A stretch of 64,000 nt of DNA from Diogma glabrata (Eukaryota; Arthropoda; Insecta; Diptera; Cylindrotomidae), in NCBI GenBank assembly GCA_963693315.1, contig OY856188.1:263061162-263125161 (forward strand), written 5' to 3'. The number at the start of each line of letters is the position of its first letter. Position 1 is the stretch's first letter. The notes beneath the pieces are model-generated. The model saw only the letters and a program-made list of their open reading frames with translations, was not told the origin of the DNA and made no database searches. Shown one piece after another: positions 30,990 to 43,945 of this stretch. The translations under genes were made by a program, and so were the position numbers.

Positions 30990-33170
30990 CTGAAACCATA
31001 ATGAATAATATTAGCCACAAAATGATATTTTATCGAAGCACCCAAAATCTTCAAAACTTACTTTAAAAATATTCGACTAACAACTTTTCAACCTGTCAGA
31101 CTTTTATCTTGTATGCCATCCGATGTAAAGTTTTCTTAAAATACATTAATTGCTCGATCTTATCGTACAGAGTCGATGTCAATAAATTTAAACATAGCAC
31201 ATTACCGTATCTTATTTCGTTGTAACATTGCCATTACCTGTCCATATTGAAACACAAAAAATAAAAAACATGAACAACTAACAAACGACCTTCAATTCAT
31301 TCTATAAACAAGAAAAATTATGAATTATAGATCAATGCATATTGATCAATGTTTATTGATCACGAAATTTTTTTTCTACTTCTACAACATTGTTGTTGGA
31401 AAGATCAAGGTACGTACAATCACATAAAATATTTACTATTCGATTTTAGTTTTTTTTTTGTAAATTCTTAATTTATTTCAATTTTTATACATAATCTTGA
31501 TGTTTTAATTGATCGTGAAAAAAATGGAAGAAATGCCTGCAAGATGATAAAAATGTTCGTGTTATAAATAATTGAAAAAATTGCAAATGCAAGAAATAAT
31601 TTTTTTTTGTTCAATAATAAATCGGTAATTGATTGTAGACAAATGAGCTAAGATAATTGATCTTAAAATAACATATGTGCAGTTTGTAATTATTGTTTAA
31701 AAGGAATTACATGTTCGGTAAAATTAATATATAGGATTAAAAAGATAAACTGTAAAACTATTTATTAGGATTATACAATATTTCAAATTCCTTAAGAAAG
31801 ATATAATATTAATTTTTGTTTGAGATGAAACCTGATTCGATTTCTGGTATCCGGGTGGTTATTCTCTTTAAATAAACTTTCGCCAAAGTCTGAAAGTTTC
31901 CTTCATATTTATAACAAATGACTCTTGTGTTCCCATTCCCATTACTCAAATAATAAATTATTTCATACCGTCGACATCTTTTGATACTTTTCTGGTTTTT
32001 AAACAAACATTGTGGTTTAATTTAATAACAAGTATAAAAAGAACACGCATCTAACGGAACATTTTTAAATTCAATAAATCTTCTAATTAATTCTTCTGTT
32101 AAGATAAAAAACTGTTTAATTAAAAATAAATTAATAACTACTTACTTTGCTGAAAAGAAAAATTATCTTTGTTAATTATGTTTTTAGGCGAAATAAGTCA
32201 TTTTATTTTTTATTTATGAATAAAAGAAATTAATTACTGGTGAGTAGTCAGTAATTTACTGTACAAGTTTTATGTAGTTTCAAAAACATATTGAAATAAT
32301 AATAAAACGTGTGTGCTTCGGAAATGACCTGAATCAAGAAGATAAATACTATACGAAGGCCATTTATTCTCATTTTCGTTAAACAAAAAAAAAAATTAAA
32401 TGATACATTTTCAATCGATCAGTTTGTGTTTGTTCAAACAACCCGCTAACATTGTTAATCTAAAAAGAAAAAAAATATCGATTTCAACCAAATCGGTAAT
32501 ATGATCCATTTAATGATTGACACAATACACAATATGATAGTTTTGATGATTTACAAAATTTGGCGCCCGGTATGAAGTTGATATTATAAAGTAATCAATA
32601 ACAGATTTTTGACAAAAGAACCAACAACAAACATAAGATAACATATTTATTTAAGATACCAAATACAAAACGATTTTTTTGGCGGCATGAAACACATGGT
32701 TAGTTAGCTATTTGGTTGGTTAATCAACGAAAATGTTTAACGTTTATAAAAAAATGTTTGAATAAATATATGATCGCACCCTAACTCATGTTGTGCTGCA
32801 TACAATAGATTACAAAAGGAGCACACAAAAAAAATATAATGAAATAAAATTATGTATGTCCCATGTGGTTGTTGTATTGATTTTTGAAGACATAAACAAA
32901 ATTTTGTTTTAAATTAGTTGTAGTGTTTACCTTAACATATTTTTAATTATTTAACAAAAAGCAATCATTTCCGTTACGGTAGGAGAAATGTTAATTGGTA
33001 TATATTAGTGGAATGATAGAAAATATTCGAACATGGAGTATACCGTATGGTTATCATGTTGCTAGAAGCTGTAAATTGTTCATTTTTGTAAAGCTTATTT
33101 TTGATAGAGAATTAAAAAACAGTGCGAAAGAGCTCTTGTGAGCCTTTAATACCTTACTATCCAGCGCTGA
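30990..33170. other. AT-rich stretch without recognised genes
   Basis: No gene is seen. A palindromic GATCAATGCATATTGATC is at about 31332. TTTGGCGCCCGGTATG at about 32570 resembles a retroelement primer-binding site but no LTR could be identified beside it. Confidence 0.5.
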
Positions 33171-33174
33171 AACT

Positions 33175-33390
33175 AAAACAAATTTCCACCCTCCATAGTT
33201 AAAAAGAATTGTGGTAGCAAATATTCAAGATCATGTGCAATCGGCATTTTTCGGATCTTGTTAAACGAAAAAGTGACAGAATTGAGGAAGATATCAGAAC
33301 AAAAGTTTTCATCAAAGACTGGCACCTCACGAAGTATAAAATATGTGGTAATAATCTAATTAAATCGGAGAGGGCCCAGTTCCTATTCTA
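33175..33390. repeat. Diverged partial copy of the 6231-6758 MITE
   Basis: ACCCTCCATAGTT, GTGCAATCGGCATTTTTCGG, AACGAAAAAGTGACAGAATTGAGG, GTATAAAATATGTGGTAAT and GGCCCAGTTCC match the centre and right arm of the MITE at 6540-6758 in the same orientation. The left arm is missing or too diverged to see. Confidence 0.7.
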
Positions 33391-33639
33391 TTTTAAGGAA
33401 AATATCAATAATTCTTTAATTTTTATTAAAAATTATTAGATCTTATCTTCCTCGAAAAACTGAAAAATTTGGTATAGATTTTTATTTTTTTTATAAATAC
33501 TAAAATTTGTTTGTCAAATTCATATTTTATTGCACTTTTCAGCTTTGTTATCTACTTTAGGCCTCAGGGGACTAACATACATAATTACCAAATAACTGTT
33601 AATGATATAACATACATTTTACCTCCAATCCAAAATATA

Positions 33640-33885
33640 ATTGCCGCGATTCTATCCCTCTACTAGGAGCGTAATCCTCAAATTTCAATATAGGTACCGA
33701 GGTCGTCTGACGATCTATAGGTCGAGAGTTCAATTCCTGGCGTGGTTTATTTTTTTATTGTTTATTTTCAATTTTTTTTTACTTTAAAATTATAGTTTTT
33801 TATACAAACATAAAAATTTCGTTTTACGAGTTTTAAATTGATCGATAATGAAGTTTTTTAAAGTTATTGCTAGACAGTACCGTCT
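33640..33885 (+). repeat. Dispersed repeat with tRNA-like segment, copy 1
   Basis: CGAGGTCGTCTGACGATCTATAGGTCGAGAGTTCAATTCCTGG resembles the D-arm to T-arm part of a tRNA with a B-box-like GAGTTCAATTC. It is followed by an A/T-rich body ending in TTTCGTTTTACGAGTTTTAAATTG. Copy 2 is at 34225-34485. A SINE is likely, but the A box is poor. Confidence 0.4.
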
Positions 33886-34224
33886 CGTTTAAATTATTAT
33901 TATATTGCTATTAACAAGAAAATTAATTATTTTTTAACATTTTTTCACTAAAAATCATATAACAGTGGTTTTACGATCATTATTTTCCATTATTTTATCC
34001 CCGACAGGAAAAACAAAAATTACTATTTGAGCATGTATTTTTCTTTCAATATAACTTGACATTTTCATTACAAAAGACTGATTTAAACAAAGTTAAAGGC
34101 TGTCGACAATTTTTTAAATTTATTTAAATTTACCGATAGTGTAGTTTTTTAAGGTAATTGCTATTGGCTTTTAGCACAGTATGACGTCAATACGAAGTAA
34201 AATTTAGAATAATGCCTCCTAGTC

Positions 34225-34485
34225 CATAATAAAATAGTCGTGAGTTTATCAATCTACTACGAGCGTAACGCTCAAATTGCAATATGTGTAACGAGGTCGA
34301 CTGAGACACTATAGGTCGAGAGATCTATCCTGGCATCGTACATTTTTTATTGTTTTTTTTAACTATTTTTAAAATAACATTAAAATATTGTTCTTTTATT
34401 CATAATTTCGTAAAAATCATAAAAATTTCGTTTTACGAATTTTAAATTGATCAATAATGTAGTTTTTTAAAGTTATTGTTACTGT
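34225..34485 (+). repeat. Dispersed repeat with tRNA-like segment, copy 2
   Basis: The tRNA-like part (CTATAGGTCGAGAG ... TCCTGGC) and the body (CATAAAAATTTCGTTTTACGA ... ATAATGTAGTTTTTTAAAGT) match copy 1 with many differences. A third copy of the body end alone (CCGATAGTGTAGTTTTTTAAGGTAATTGCTA) lies at about 34132-34165 between them. Confidence 0.5.
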
Positions 34486-34489
34486 TTTT

Positions 34490-35690
34490 CAAATGCGGTT
34501 TTTCGAAGTTATCTCGAAATTTCGAGGGTGTAGGGGTCAAACTGATCTCGAATTCGGATTCAGCGGACCAAAATACGTACCCGTAGGTAGGTCCGGTCAA
34601 ATGCACATTCTACTTAATTTTTTTTGTGTGCCGGTGTAATTTATAATAAATATCGTTTGTATATTTACTATCACAGAAAAAATTGCATTTTCTGCGTGAG
34701 ATAAAAATTGTTTACGTTCTTGAAATTGCCCCACACGACGCTGACGCGTGAACAAATAATTTTTTATTATGTAAAAGCACTGTTTTAGTGTTTTCATCTC
34801 TTGTAGCAAAATATACCATTTAAGCATGTTATGATTTATATCAAAGACAATAATTATTTTTTTTCTTTTAGGTAAGACTTAAGAGGATATCAAATAGAAT
34901 AAACTAATATTTGTGAGTAAAAAACATTTATCTGATTTAAAATGTCTATATGGTTGTTCTTCTCTAGTAAATCATATATTTTACTGCGTGTTCTGTATTC
35001 AATAATATTTACACCGTTTGATTATTCTTCCCTAGTAAACTAAATATTTCACAATGTGTTATTCAATTTTTTTTTTATTAACAAAAATTTTTTGTGCTTA
35101 TAGATTGAACTTCCTTTAAGTAAATTGGATAAAATTTCCTTATTTATAAGGAATAACATCGATGAAGTTACAACACTTAAAAAACAACAATCCCATCTTT
35201 GAAATAGTTTTTCTAATTAAATTATTCAATGTAACAGTTGTTGGTACATAATTATTAAGTGGTCATAATTATTCAGTTTTCATAATTAAGCATATAATTA
35301 TAATAATTTAAGCTCAAAAAATAATTTAAAATATTATTCAAAAAAAAGCTAACAGTCGTAATACGAACATATAATTCTTAAATCTAAAATTTTAAAAAAC
35401 AATTTTTTCAAAACAAAAACGAAAGATTAAGTGCGAAGAATCACCACAAATGCTCCCCCACAAGTGTCTTCAAAGAAGACACGAAATGAAAAACTATTTA
35501 TTTTTTTTTTCATAAAAGTGGAAGAAAGAAATTTGGGAAATTGTCTCGGACCACGATTTCGGCTAAAGTTCAAAGCAGATTCACAACATCTTATAAAATC
35601 ATACTGGAAGGAAAGAATTTTGCTTGATTATCGAACCGCATGCTGAGGTAGTCTAGTAATTTTTTTAGAGTTTTTATCGTCCTTCCAGAT
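34490..35690. other. Unclassified stretch
   Basis: No gene recognised. 34500-34600 is less AT-rich (ACGTACCCGTAGGTAGGTCC) and may be an unrecognised repeat; the rest is A/T-rich. Confidence 0.45.
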
Positions 35691-35700
35691 TTTGAAGTCA

Positions 35701-37560
35701 TTATAGAAGGAATGATGTGTTCTGATCATTAAAAGTTACCTTTTTGATTGGTTTTATAGGTGAAAATTGTAGATTCGTACCCTTAATATCTGATGGCATA
35801 AGATTAACTGAGAAATAGAGACTGGCATCTATTGTAGGATCACAATGATTAGCTGTAGATATCCGTTTTAATGTGGATTTTGAAGAAGATGTACTTGATT
35901 TTGTGTGATTCGTATGAGCATCAGAATTTGCAAGAGAAGTGTATTGTTTTTCGCCGGAATTTTTCTGAGGTTGGCAGTTGTAACCCTGATTGGTTGATTT
36001 CCTTACAGCATCGGTACGTAAAAGGACGTGTGAGCAAGTTATGAGATCTTTACTAACAATGGAAGTACACTGGCTTAGGTTCAATTTCATCAAAATGCTT
36101 CCGCAAATTTTTGACGAACTCGAATTGGTGAACGAAGGAATTTGGGGAGAATTTAGAAATTGTACTGGAATTCTTATCGAGCTTCCATACGTTAGTTCTG
36201 CTGAAGTAGTTTGTAGTTCATTGCTTCAGGAGGTTCTTAAACCTAATAGGACAGATTGCAGTATAGTTGTCTAACCGGTACTAAAACATGCACCGTGCGA
36301 AGTTTGAGCTTAATCAAGCAACGGGTTTAAGGATGGAACCAATTTTTGTTTGTATGTAAAATTGTTGATTTTCGATGTATGGCCAGTTTCATTATGTATC
36401 ACAGTTGTGACAATTAATTGCTGATTTATCCGTACGGTGCCATCTTTCTATCATGCCGTTGCACTTCGAATTATATGATGTAGTTCTACATCGTTTGAAA
36501 TCTAATAGATTTGAATGTTCAGTGAACCATTCAGATATAAATTGGGTTTTCCGATCAGTTATTATTGATTCTGGAACACCAAATCTCAAAAGTCATGTAT
36601 TATATACATGCAAAAGCAATTGTTCTAGCTGTGATGTGTGGAATAGAGATAGTTGCATGCGACCGTGAATAACGATCACCAGGCACCAGAAATATCAGTG
36701 GTAAATTGAAATTGAAATCCAATCCAAATTGAAATCCAGGAATCGAAATTAACGGGGAGATTTGTATAAGAAGATTTTGCTTAAAAGCAAAAATTAGAGG
36801 TTTGTGGTTGGTGAGTAGTGTAGATTCACAACCTTCCAGAAGATACCTGAAACGCTTGATGCTGGAATACGCTGCGAGAAGTTCTCAATCATAAGCGCTA
36901 TATTTAATTTGGGCATTGTTAAAACGCACAGAGAAGACAATGAGCGGTTGCCAAGGTTTACCGTTTTCTTCAACAAATTGCTGCTATACGGTTTCTATCG
37001 CTGTATCAGATGCATCGACCATTATTTTTAGTCGAGCTGAAGATAACACGCCATTGCACAACTTATCTTTGCAATTTTCAAATGAATTAATGAACTCAGT
37101 GGTCTAAGTGTATCCCTTCAAGAAATCGTTAAATAAAATTTGGTCAGCTGGCTGCAGATGGTAAGAATCGTCTATAAAAATTAAGCATACTTACCTAAGA
37201 ATTTCTAAAGCTGTTCAACCGTAGTAGGACGTTCACAGTCTTTTAGCACTTGAACTCACGATTTGGCAACATGCCGTGTTTATTACCCGGTTTTATTATA
37301 TGACCTAAGAATTTAATCTCAGAATTAGCACAAACGCATTTATATGGATTAATAATGAAACTGTTTCATATAATTTGTAGAAAATCATTTGAAGGTGGAT
37401 AAGATGTTTCTTTGGATATTTTGATGCTACAAGTATATCATCCTGATATATTAAACAAAAATTGAATCCGGTTAAAACGGAGTGCATCAATTTTTGGAAC
37501 AATTGAGCAGCATTTCTAAGAGCAAAGATCATTTTTGTGACTTCAATCATTTTTCTTCAG
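35701..37560 (-). pseudogene. Ty3/gypsy pol remnant (RT, RNase H, integrase)
   Basis: Read on the minus strand the domains appear in the usual gypsy order. RT (37550-37305): FALRNAAQLFQKLMHSVL, then YQDD at 37438-37449 and ILVASK. After a frameshift comes the connection with NFYRRFLPSAAS. RNase H (about 37060-36780): MVDASDTAI and KRFRYLLEG. Integrase core (about 36750-36390): GDRYSRS, FGVPESIITDR and NGMIERWHR, so D, D and E are all still visible although in different frames. Integrase C-terminus (36093-35900): DLITCSHVLLRTDAVRK. Many stops and frameshifts and the missing gag/protease and LTRs make this an inactive fragment. Confidence 0.85.
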
Positions 37561-37860
37561 GGTCTACTGGTCTGATTAGGCCATGATAAGGGAACCCAAG
37601 GTAACTGAGCTAAAGTGGGCTCCGCCCTGCTATTGCAAACCGTAAACCTGTTGTCATGTCTAGCGGGAACGGGGATCTTGGCTTATTAGCACCCTCAAAT
37701 CCCGGTGGGTACACACTAGAGATGAGTCAGATAGTGTTAAACCTTTAAAGTACCAAACTTCTGCGCACATGCCGTCCGCAGTTGTAAATAGACTTTTAAC
37801 AGGTATAGACGAAGACCTGTTGGTGACCTATATTGCGTCTTAACGCGTGGGAACAACAAA
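37561..37860. other. GC-richer island, unclassified
   Basis: The block with GGGCTCCGCCCTGCTATTGC, TAGCGGGAACGGGGATCTTG and CAAATCCCGGTGGGTACACAC is markedly less AT-rich than its flanks. It is probably the end of another transposable element abutting the gypsy fragment at the RT start. No coding frame or family recognised. Confidence 0.35.
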
Positions 37861-39630
37861 GAAAAATATTTAAGTAACATTTTAAATTTTTTTTAAATTT
37901 TGTTTTCACCTATTTTATTATTTCTTATATTCTATCATGAAATATTGGCCTATGTCATATTTTATTATATGATGATATTTATTGTTTAGTTACCCGTTTT
38001 TAAATAAATTATATTTTGCTCAAATTATGAATAATGAATGCATAGTTGACAAAAAATTTAAAATACAAATTCAAAATATTTGTGGATTGCATGCCAACCG
38101 TGACGCCGTACAACATCATCTCGAGTATGGCAAACCGCATTAACTTTTTCTTACAGAAAAAAACCTTTTTCTTAAAGAAATAAAGGTTTCTGAAATTTTT
38201 CCCTCTGATGTAACACTTAATCCCAAATATAGGCAATTGTATCAGCTTTTTAAATTCATCGAGGTGCTAGTATCGAGGTAATATTGCTCGACCCGACTGG
38301 TAAAAATCGTCCAAAACTGTTTTATTGAGTATTTTGGTTTGAAAAATACCAAATAATACCAGTAAATTTTAAAAAATATCGTTTAAGTAAATTAATATAA
38401 ATCTTCATCACAATATCATAGTTTACTTAAGATTACTTAAACACAATTGATTTTTTTCGCGGTTCAGACTTCCAACCCAATTCTACTGTATTCAGTGCAT
38501 TAAAAATTTTCAATTACATAAAGAAAACCCGTTTAAATTAAAATAAATTTATATTTTGTTTATTAAAATTTACAACAACAAAACAAATTAATAATAATAA
38601 AAAAATTTCACTTGAAAAAACCAAAACAAATTACTTTAAATTTATATTATATTATAAATATAAATAAACTAGGGTGGTCTTGATGTCTTCTTAATAAATA
38701 TTTTATCGCTGATGATCTTCCTGCATATAAAAATAAAATTAAATGCAAAAATTTAAGAAATTAAGATAAAAGCAAAAAAAAAATTGGTTTGCTAAAAATG
38801 CAGAAAAATTGAGGAAAATCCGATTGAAAGAAAAAATTACTTCATTTACGAAATGTAAGTTAAGTTAAAGGAATAATAATGATTAAATGTGGTGTTCAAA
38901 TTTTTATAAATATATCTTTATTTATTCAAACTACACATGTGAATGCTAAATTGATCTTGTAATCTCAAGATTTTTTTTTTTGCTCTTAGTGATTTCAATC
39001 AACTCAAGGATTTTAATAGTATCTACATCATCGACAGTAATATATTAATAAAAGAAAATGTTTAGAGATGAGACTGCAATTTTTTTTTTGTTTACTTTGT
39101 AATATGATATAAGATGGAATTTCCCTTTTAGAGTTTTTAGAAAATATGTGAATTCTTTGTGTTTTGTGATTAATTTGATATAAATTTTTGAAGAGATTAG
39201 GATTTTATTTTGATCTTTTGTTCAAACAAGAATGAAGTTATACACAGGAATTTCGTAAAAATATTTCATTTTGTCAGATTACGATTTCAAAAAATAAAAT
39301 AGCTCGCTCAACTATAATAATATATTTTCACACTTATATATTTAATGAAGATTGATATTGTTACAATTTTGTTTTATAATGTTTTAAACCAGTTGCTTAA
39401 TTTTAAAATAATCGGATTTGTTGTCGGAACAAAGACCAAAAAATTCAGAAACAAAGTGATCTAACAAAAGTTAGCAAATCATAGAAGCTAGCAAATAAGG
39501 AGCAGATGAAAACTTAGATTCTGTATAAGATATAGAAAATATTTTAGTGTTGGTGTTGGATCAGAAAAGTGTTTTTGTGGAGTTAGTTAAACCCATTTAC
39601 TAAACAAAATTCAGCGTAAAAAGCATTTAA
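37861..39630. other. AT-rich stretch without recognised genes
   Basis: Nothing recognised beyond A/T-rich runs and short non-conserved open frames. Confidence 0.55.
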
Positions 39631-39641
39631 TAGCAGAAACG

Positions 39642-40255
39642 ATGAAAAAGCTCTTCGAGCTAATGGCATTAGCACCAATTTTTCAGGGTGCAAGAACGAA
39701 CAAGTTGGAAAAAGAATTGACTTGTGACATAAATAATTTGCTGACGGATACGGAAAAATCAATATTTCTAAAACTGCTTGGCAATAAAGTAAGAAGTGGT
39801 GCTTTTCTTCTAACCACGGTCTCACAATTTCAAAATTTTGGAATTTTTGTAAGAGTTTTAGGGAAAATACGGCATACAACAACGGTAATAATAGGCGACA
39901 TAAATAATTTAGACAGAATGAAAACGAATTCATTACAGTTTATGAGAGAAAGAATATTCAGGACCATGAAAAACCAAAACATTTAATGGACAAAATACTC
40001 CGGCAAATATTTTGAAGATATAAGGGAGGAATTTAGTAGGCAGACAATACAAGCATTTAAAATACGGATCAGAGATCAGACCAGAGTGAATTCAGAATGT
40101 AAGAAACGGAAGACCTTATATTTTATGTGTAACAGACCCCAACATTACGCAAGTAATTGTACTGTTCAATTGAAATACAGACAATACAGACCAAGCGAAA
40201 TAAAAAAATTGAAAATTTTAAACTTAAGCTTAAACCCAATTTAAATTCTTACCAC
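39642..40255 (+). pseudogene. Retrotransposon gag-like remnant with one CCHC knuckle
   Basis: The first frame (39642-39986) encodes a leucine-rich segment with KLEKELTCDINNLL and LRTDTEKS-type helices. After one stop the same frame continues with EEFSRQTIQAF and the zinc-knuckle region LYFMCNRPQHYASNC (40116-40158). The knuckle keeps C-x4-H-x4-C but its first Cys is Tyr. This order, an alpha-helical Gag then a CCHC knuckle, fits LTR-retrotransposon Gag, probably gypsy. It lies ~150 bp left of the LTR-like repeat copy 2. The pol genes that should follow are absent. Confidence 0.5.
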
Positions 40256-40410
40256 AACAATGTTTTTCAAACCCGTGCGAGTCAAAATCATAAATTACCT
40301 TGACAACGTACCATTGTCCAATTAGATAGCCAACAGACGAATATGAGAAACAATTCCTAGGTCCTGTAAATGGGAACTACCCTCATTGGAAATCTAATGA
40401 AGTTTTTATA

Positions 40411-41390
40411 GCAGGCCGCGTACCTAGTTCGATTTTGAACCCTAAGCTAGCTTCAGTCTGCGGGAACGAGAGATTATACCTGCTGCCTAGTACAAATAAC
40501 AGAATTGTACGCGTGTATGGTTTAATAAGCGGACTGTACACAACAGAAAAAGTGGAATAAAGGAGACTCTGACGGCCCCATTGCCGAAGAAGCCGCGACC
40601 GTCACCCCATTAGAATCCTTCATTTATTCCTCACAGCACACTAATCACTACCACATTCTATCACCATGTAGTAACTAGATAATACACAAGAAACATCTAT
40701 AAAAAGATATGGTCAAAGCTACTCACCTCACACTTGACACCGATCCCCGATCCCAACTATCACAGATCAAATAAGGGTAATAAACAAAAATATTTTAAAA
40801 AAATGTCTATTATTAATAGTTCACCAGACATATCTGTATATATATATATTACTTTCTATATATTTATGCCAACTCACCACACGCTGAAAAAAGCAGAATT
40901 TGTTTTGTTATTTGGTTTTGAGAGGAGAATAGAATTTTTCCAACATCTACTAGTGAATACGAGTATCGTAATTCAAATACAAACCATTATCCTAGCTCCC
41001 AAAATGTTCACTTTAATCCCAAAACCTTTTCTTGTTATATGATTTTGTTGTCTTCTGTTTCCACAAATCACCATTCGATAAAATAAAATTGACAGCTCGA
41101 CCACCATCCAATGCCAACTCCACAAGCAATATGTCAACAAAAAAATCCAATAAGAAACAAGCGAGCCTCTGTGGTTGAGTCTTCGTATTTATAGTTGATG
41201 GAAACGTAAAAGGTCGATTTCCACGATAAAAAAGGAAACGATCAGTTTTTTTTATGTTTCCATCAACTTAGTGTACCCACTAAAAAGTTGCTTTGTTTAA
41301 TTTTATTCATCCAAACTCATTTCTCCATTACTTTGGAGCGAAATTTCAACCGTAGTGTAAGGTATGCAAACAAAGCAGATGAGTAAGCAC
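40411..41390. repeat. Dispersed LTR-like repeat, copy 2 (~980 bp)
   Basis: The left part (40411-40665) matches 1917-2190; the right part (41165-41390) matches 5780-6005. On the minus strand the right part has a TATA box (CTATAAATACG) and the left part an AATAAA (GGAATAAATG). That is the layout expected of an LTR transcribed leftward, about 1 kb long. There is no coding sequence inside; a microsatellite-like TATATA run is at 40840-40865. No TG...CA ends or target duplication were recognised. Confidence 0.5.
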
Positions 41391-42279
41391 AAAGAATTGA
41401 GTACATGGCAATGAGTGTGAGCTAAACTTGGAATGCTTTCCTTCTGCGGCTTATACCCAACAATTTGACACCTACCAACTATAGGAAATTTTCGGCGCAA
41501 AAGCAGACCATTAGGATCTAGTAACTCAACAATTATAACACAAACTGACCAAGCCATAAAAATAACAACACTCTAGTTGAAATTTTAATGAAAGTATTAC
41601 TAAGAGTATTACTTGGAAAGAGAAACGATAGTGGGTCACTGGCATATTTTAATAAAAGTAGATTCTTGAAGTCTAGCAGAAAGAGTATATGCTTGGGAAT
41701 GGACAATGAGTAAACGACACAAAGGGATTCTTGAAGTTCATACACACATAAATAAAAATAGTCATTTGAAAATTAAAGTGCATGTTGTTCAAGACAGTAT
41801 CAATATAAATGCGGATGACTTTCTAAGTCAAGATTTTCTAAAAGGCAGGGTAAAGATAATTTCATAAAAAAATACAGTCAGTCAATGAGGACTGCTGACA
41901 GAAGTGAAAATTTAAAACTGTGAAATATCAGTTTTTTTTGTATCTCTCAATTATTGTGACATAGCAAATAAAAATTTCATAAATTGTAACTTACAAGTTA
42001 AAATTATTAAAATTAGTCTGGCTACATACCAAACAGCATTCCAATACATTTTATATTTAATAATAACAACATATCATGGACGGTACAACTGGGCTTGTAC
42101 AAAATATAAATATAACCTAATTGACATAATAATTACTATATATTTTCGTTATTTATAAATATAGTATTTACATTAATTTCAATGAACTTATTTTTCAACA
42201 TTGTTGTCTTTGTTTGCATCGTGACTATCATTAACTATGGCCAGCACATCACCTTATAGCTAATACATTTATATATTTA
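41391..42279. other. Unclassified AT-rich stretch
   Basis: Only short open frames without motifs. Confidence 0.5.
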
Positions 42280-42480
42280 TGCAACTACAGCGTGACGGTG
42301 ACGCGAGCTCGTAAGATTTTACCCTTCCATAGATAATCCAACGCGCTTACATAGTTTTTACTGCTTGTCAAGCACAACAAGTCATACTTATAGCAAACAT
42401 AAATTTGTATAATTTCAGCGTAACGGTGACGCGAATACATGAACTTTTCCCTATACGAAATCGCTCAACGCACCTTAAGA
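42280..42480. repeat. Two diverged units of ~128 bp
   Basis: CAGCGTGACGGTGACGCGAG (about 42288) and CAGCGTAACGGTGACGCGAA (about 42416) are each followed by ACCCTTCC / TTTTCCCT-like and CAACGCGCTTA / CAACGCACCTTA blocks. GC-richer than the flanks. A dispersed insect repeat is likely. Confidence 0.65.
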
Positions 42481-43940
42481 AGTTTTTTCTTACAACAAAT
42501 TTTAAGTTGTAATTACACAAAAATTAGACGGAAATAAATAAGGTATATTCTGAAAATTTTGAAAGTCATAAAAAGTCGTTAGGGTTTAATTTCTAATAAT
42601 TTTGAAGAGTCACATGACACAGGAGAATGAAATATTTAACTAAAAGAAGTAGTATATTCTGACGCAGAAATCAAAAATGCAGTTTTAGCAACTTCAGAGT
42701 CATCCCACCTATTTGCTGTCAAAATATCTCAATGTAGAACTATTTCTTTCCAGAACGACTATTTTAATTTTTAATAGAGTCGCCAAATTCTAGAACTCAA
42801 TGCCCACCTCCGTATTTCCCGATGAATTTGCCTCCCAGACATTTAAAGAAAATGTCAATCGTCATTTAAAAAAAATAGTATAGTTATTCCCATAACATCA
42901 TTCCTTACGTTTTTCCCATCTCCTTCATTTCTAGTGGACATGGTATCTTCAGATATTCAAAGAGTCTGAATAATGAATATTTCGTATTTAGTGTGTATGT
43001 TTAACTAATTAATAATAAAGTGAGGAACACATTACGTATACCAGCTACAGTTTCACTAACGGTAATATGCTATGCCCAACATTTTTCGTTTGCAAATACA
43101 TTTAATCTTGCACCAGAGTCAAACATTCAAAGTATTAGCACGATAAATGTACTAACTTTTTTTTACCTTTGTAGTCCAACAACAATAATCATTTATTGTC
43201 CTTGAGATTCACTGTAATTTAAACATACATATATATATAGAAAACATCAAGTAAGTGAACAAATCAATGTAATGTTATATTTTCTTTATTTTCATTTCGT
43301 AAAAGAGAAACATCTGGTAGATGAGTTTTTGTTTCTTTTTTTTGTTGGACAATGCTAGCCAGTGTAGCTTATTTGTATGAATTGCGTTTGTATTTCATTT
43401 TTTTCTTTGTCAGATATGTTTTTTTGTGGGATCAATATTCTATACAGCTTCACTAGAAAAGAAAATATGAAACAGATAATGAAGAGTAACACAGATTTTC
43501 TTCTCTTTTTTCTGTCCATAAATTCAGAAGTAATTATTTAAGTGTTAATCACGTACAAATTGAGAGATTATTTTTCCGAAAAAAAAACAGATATAATTAA
43601 AAAATTTTGATATATGTGTCTAAATTTAATGCAAATATAGTTCAGTTTTTTAGTTTTTCCAGACAAAGATTAGAAAAAAGGTATAATTTTATCGTTTTTA
43701 TTAATATGAATAGCTAGGGCAAAGAAAACAATTAAAGATTTTCCTGGTTCAGAGGCCACTGTAGATTTTTGATTATAAATTTTAACATTCCGGATATAAA
43801 ACGGAAATACCGTTTTATAATTAATTAGTAGAAGAGATTCAGACATTGCTTTGTATAAATAAAAAATTATTATTTATACTTTATCCCGAACAGAGAAAAA
43901 ACTTCGCCAGTCAAGGAATTTAAACCAAAAACCAATGTAA
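42481..43940. other. AT-rich stretch without recognised genes
   Basis: Nothing recognised. Confidence 0.5.
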
Positions 43941-43945
43941 ACGAG

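Noticed and set aside
29974..31020. Open frames of 348 and 302 codons (Leu-Gly and Val-Leu repeats)
   Set aside because: They are translations of the (AAGACC)n array; composition is fixed by the 6-bp unit.
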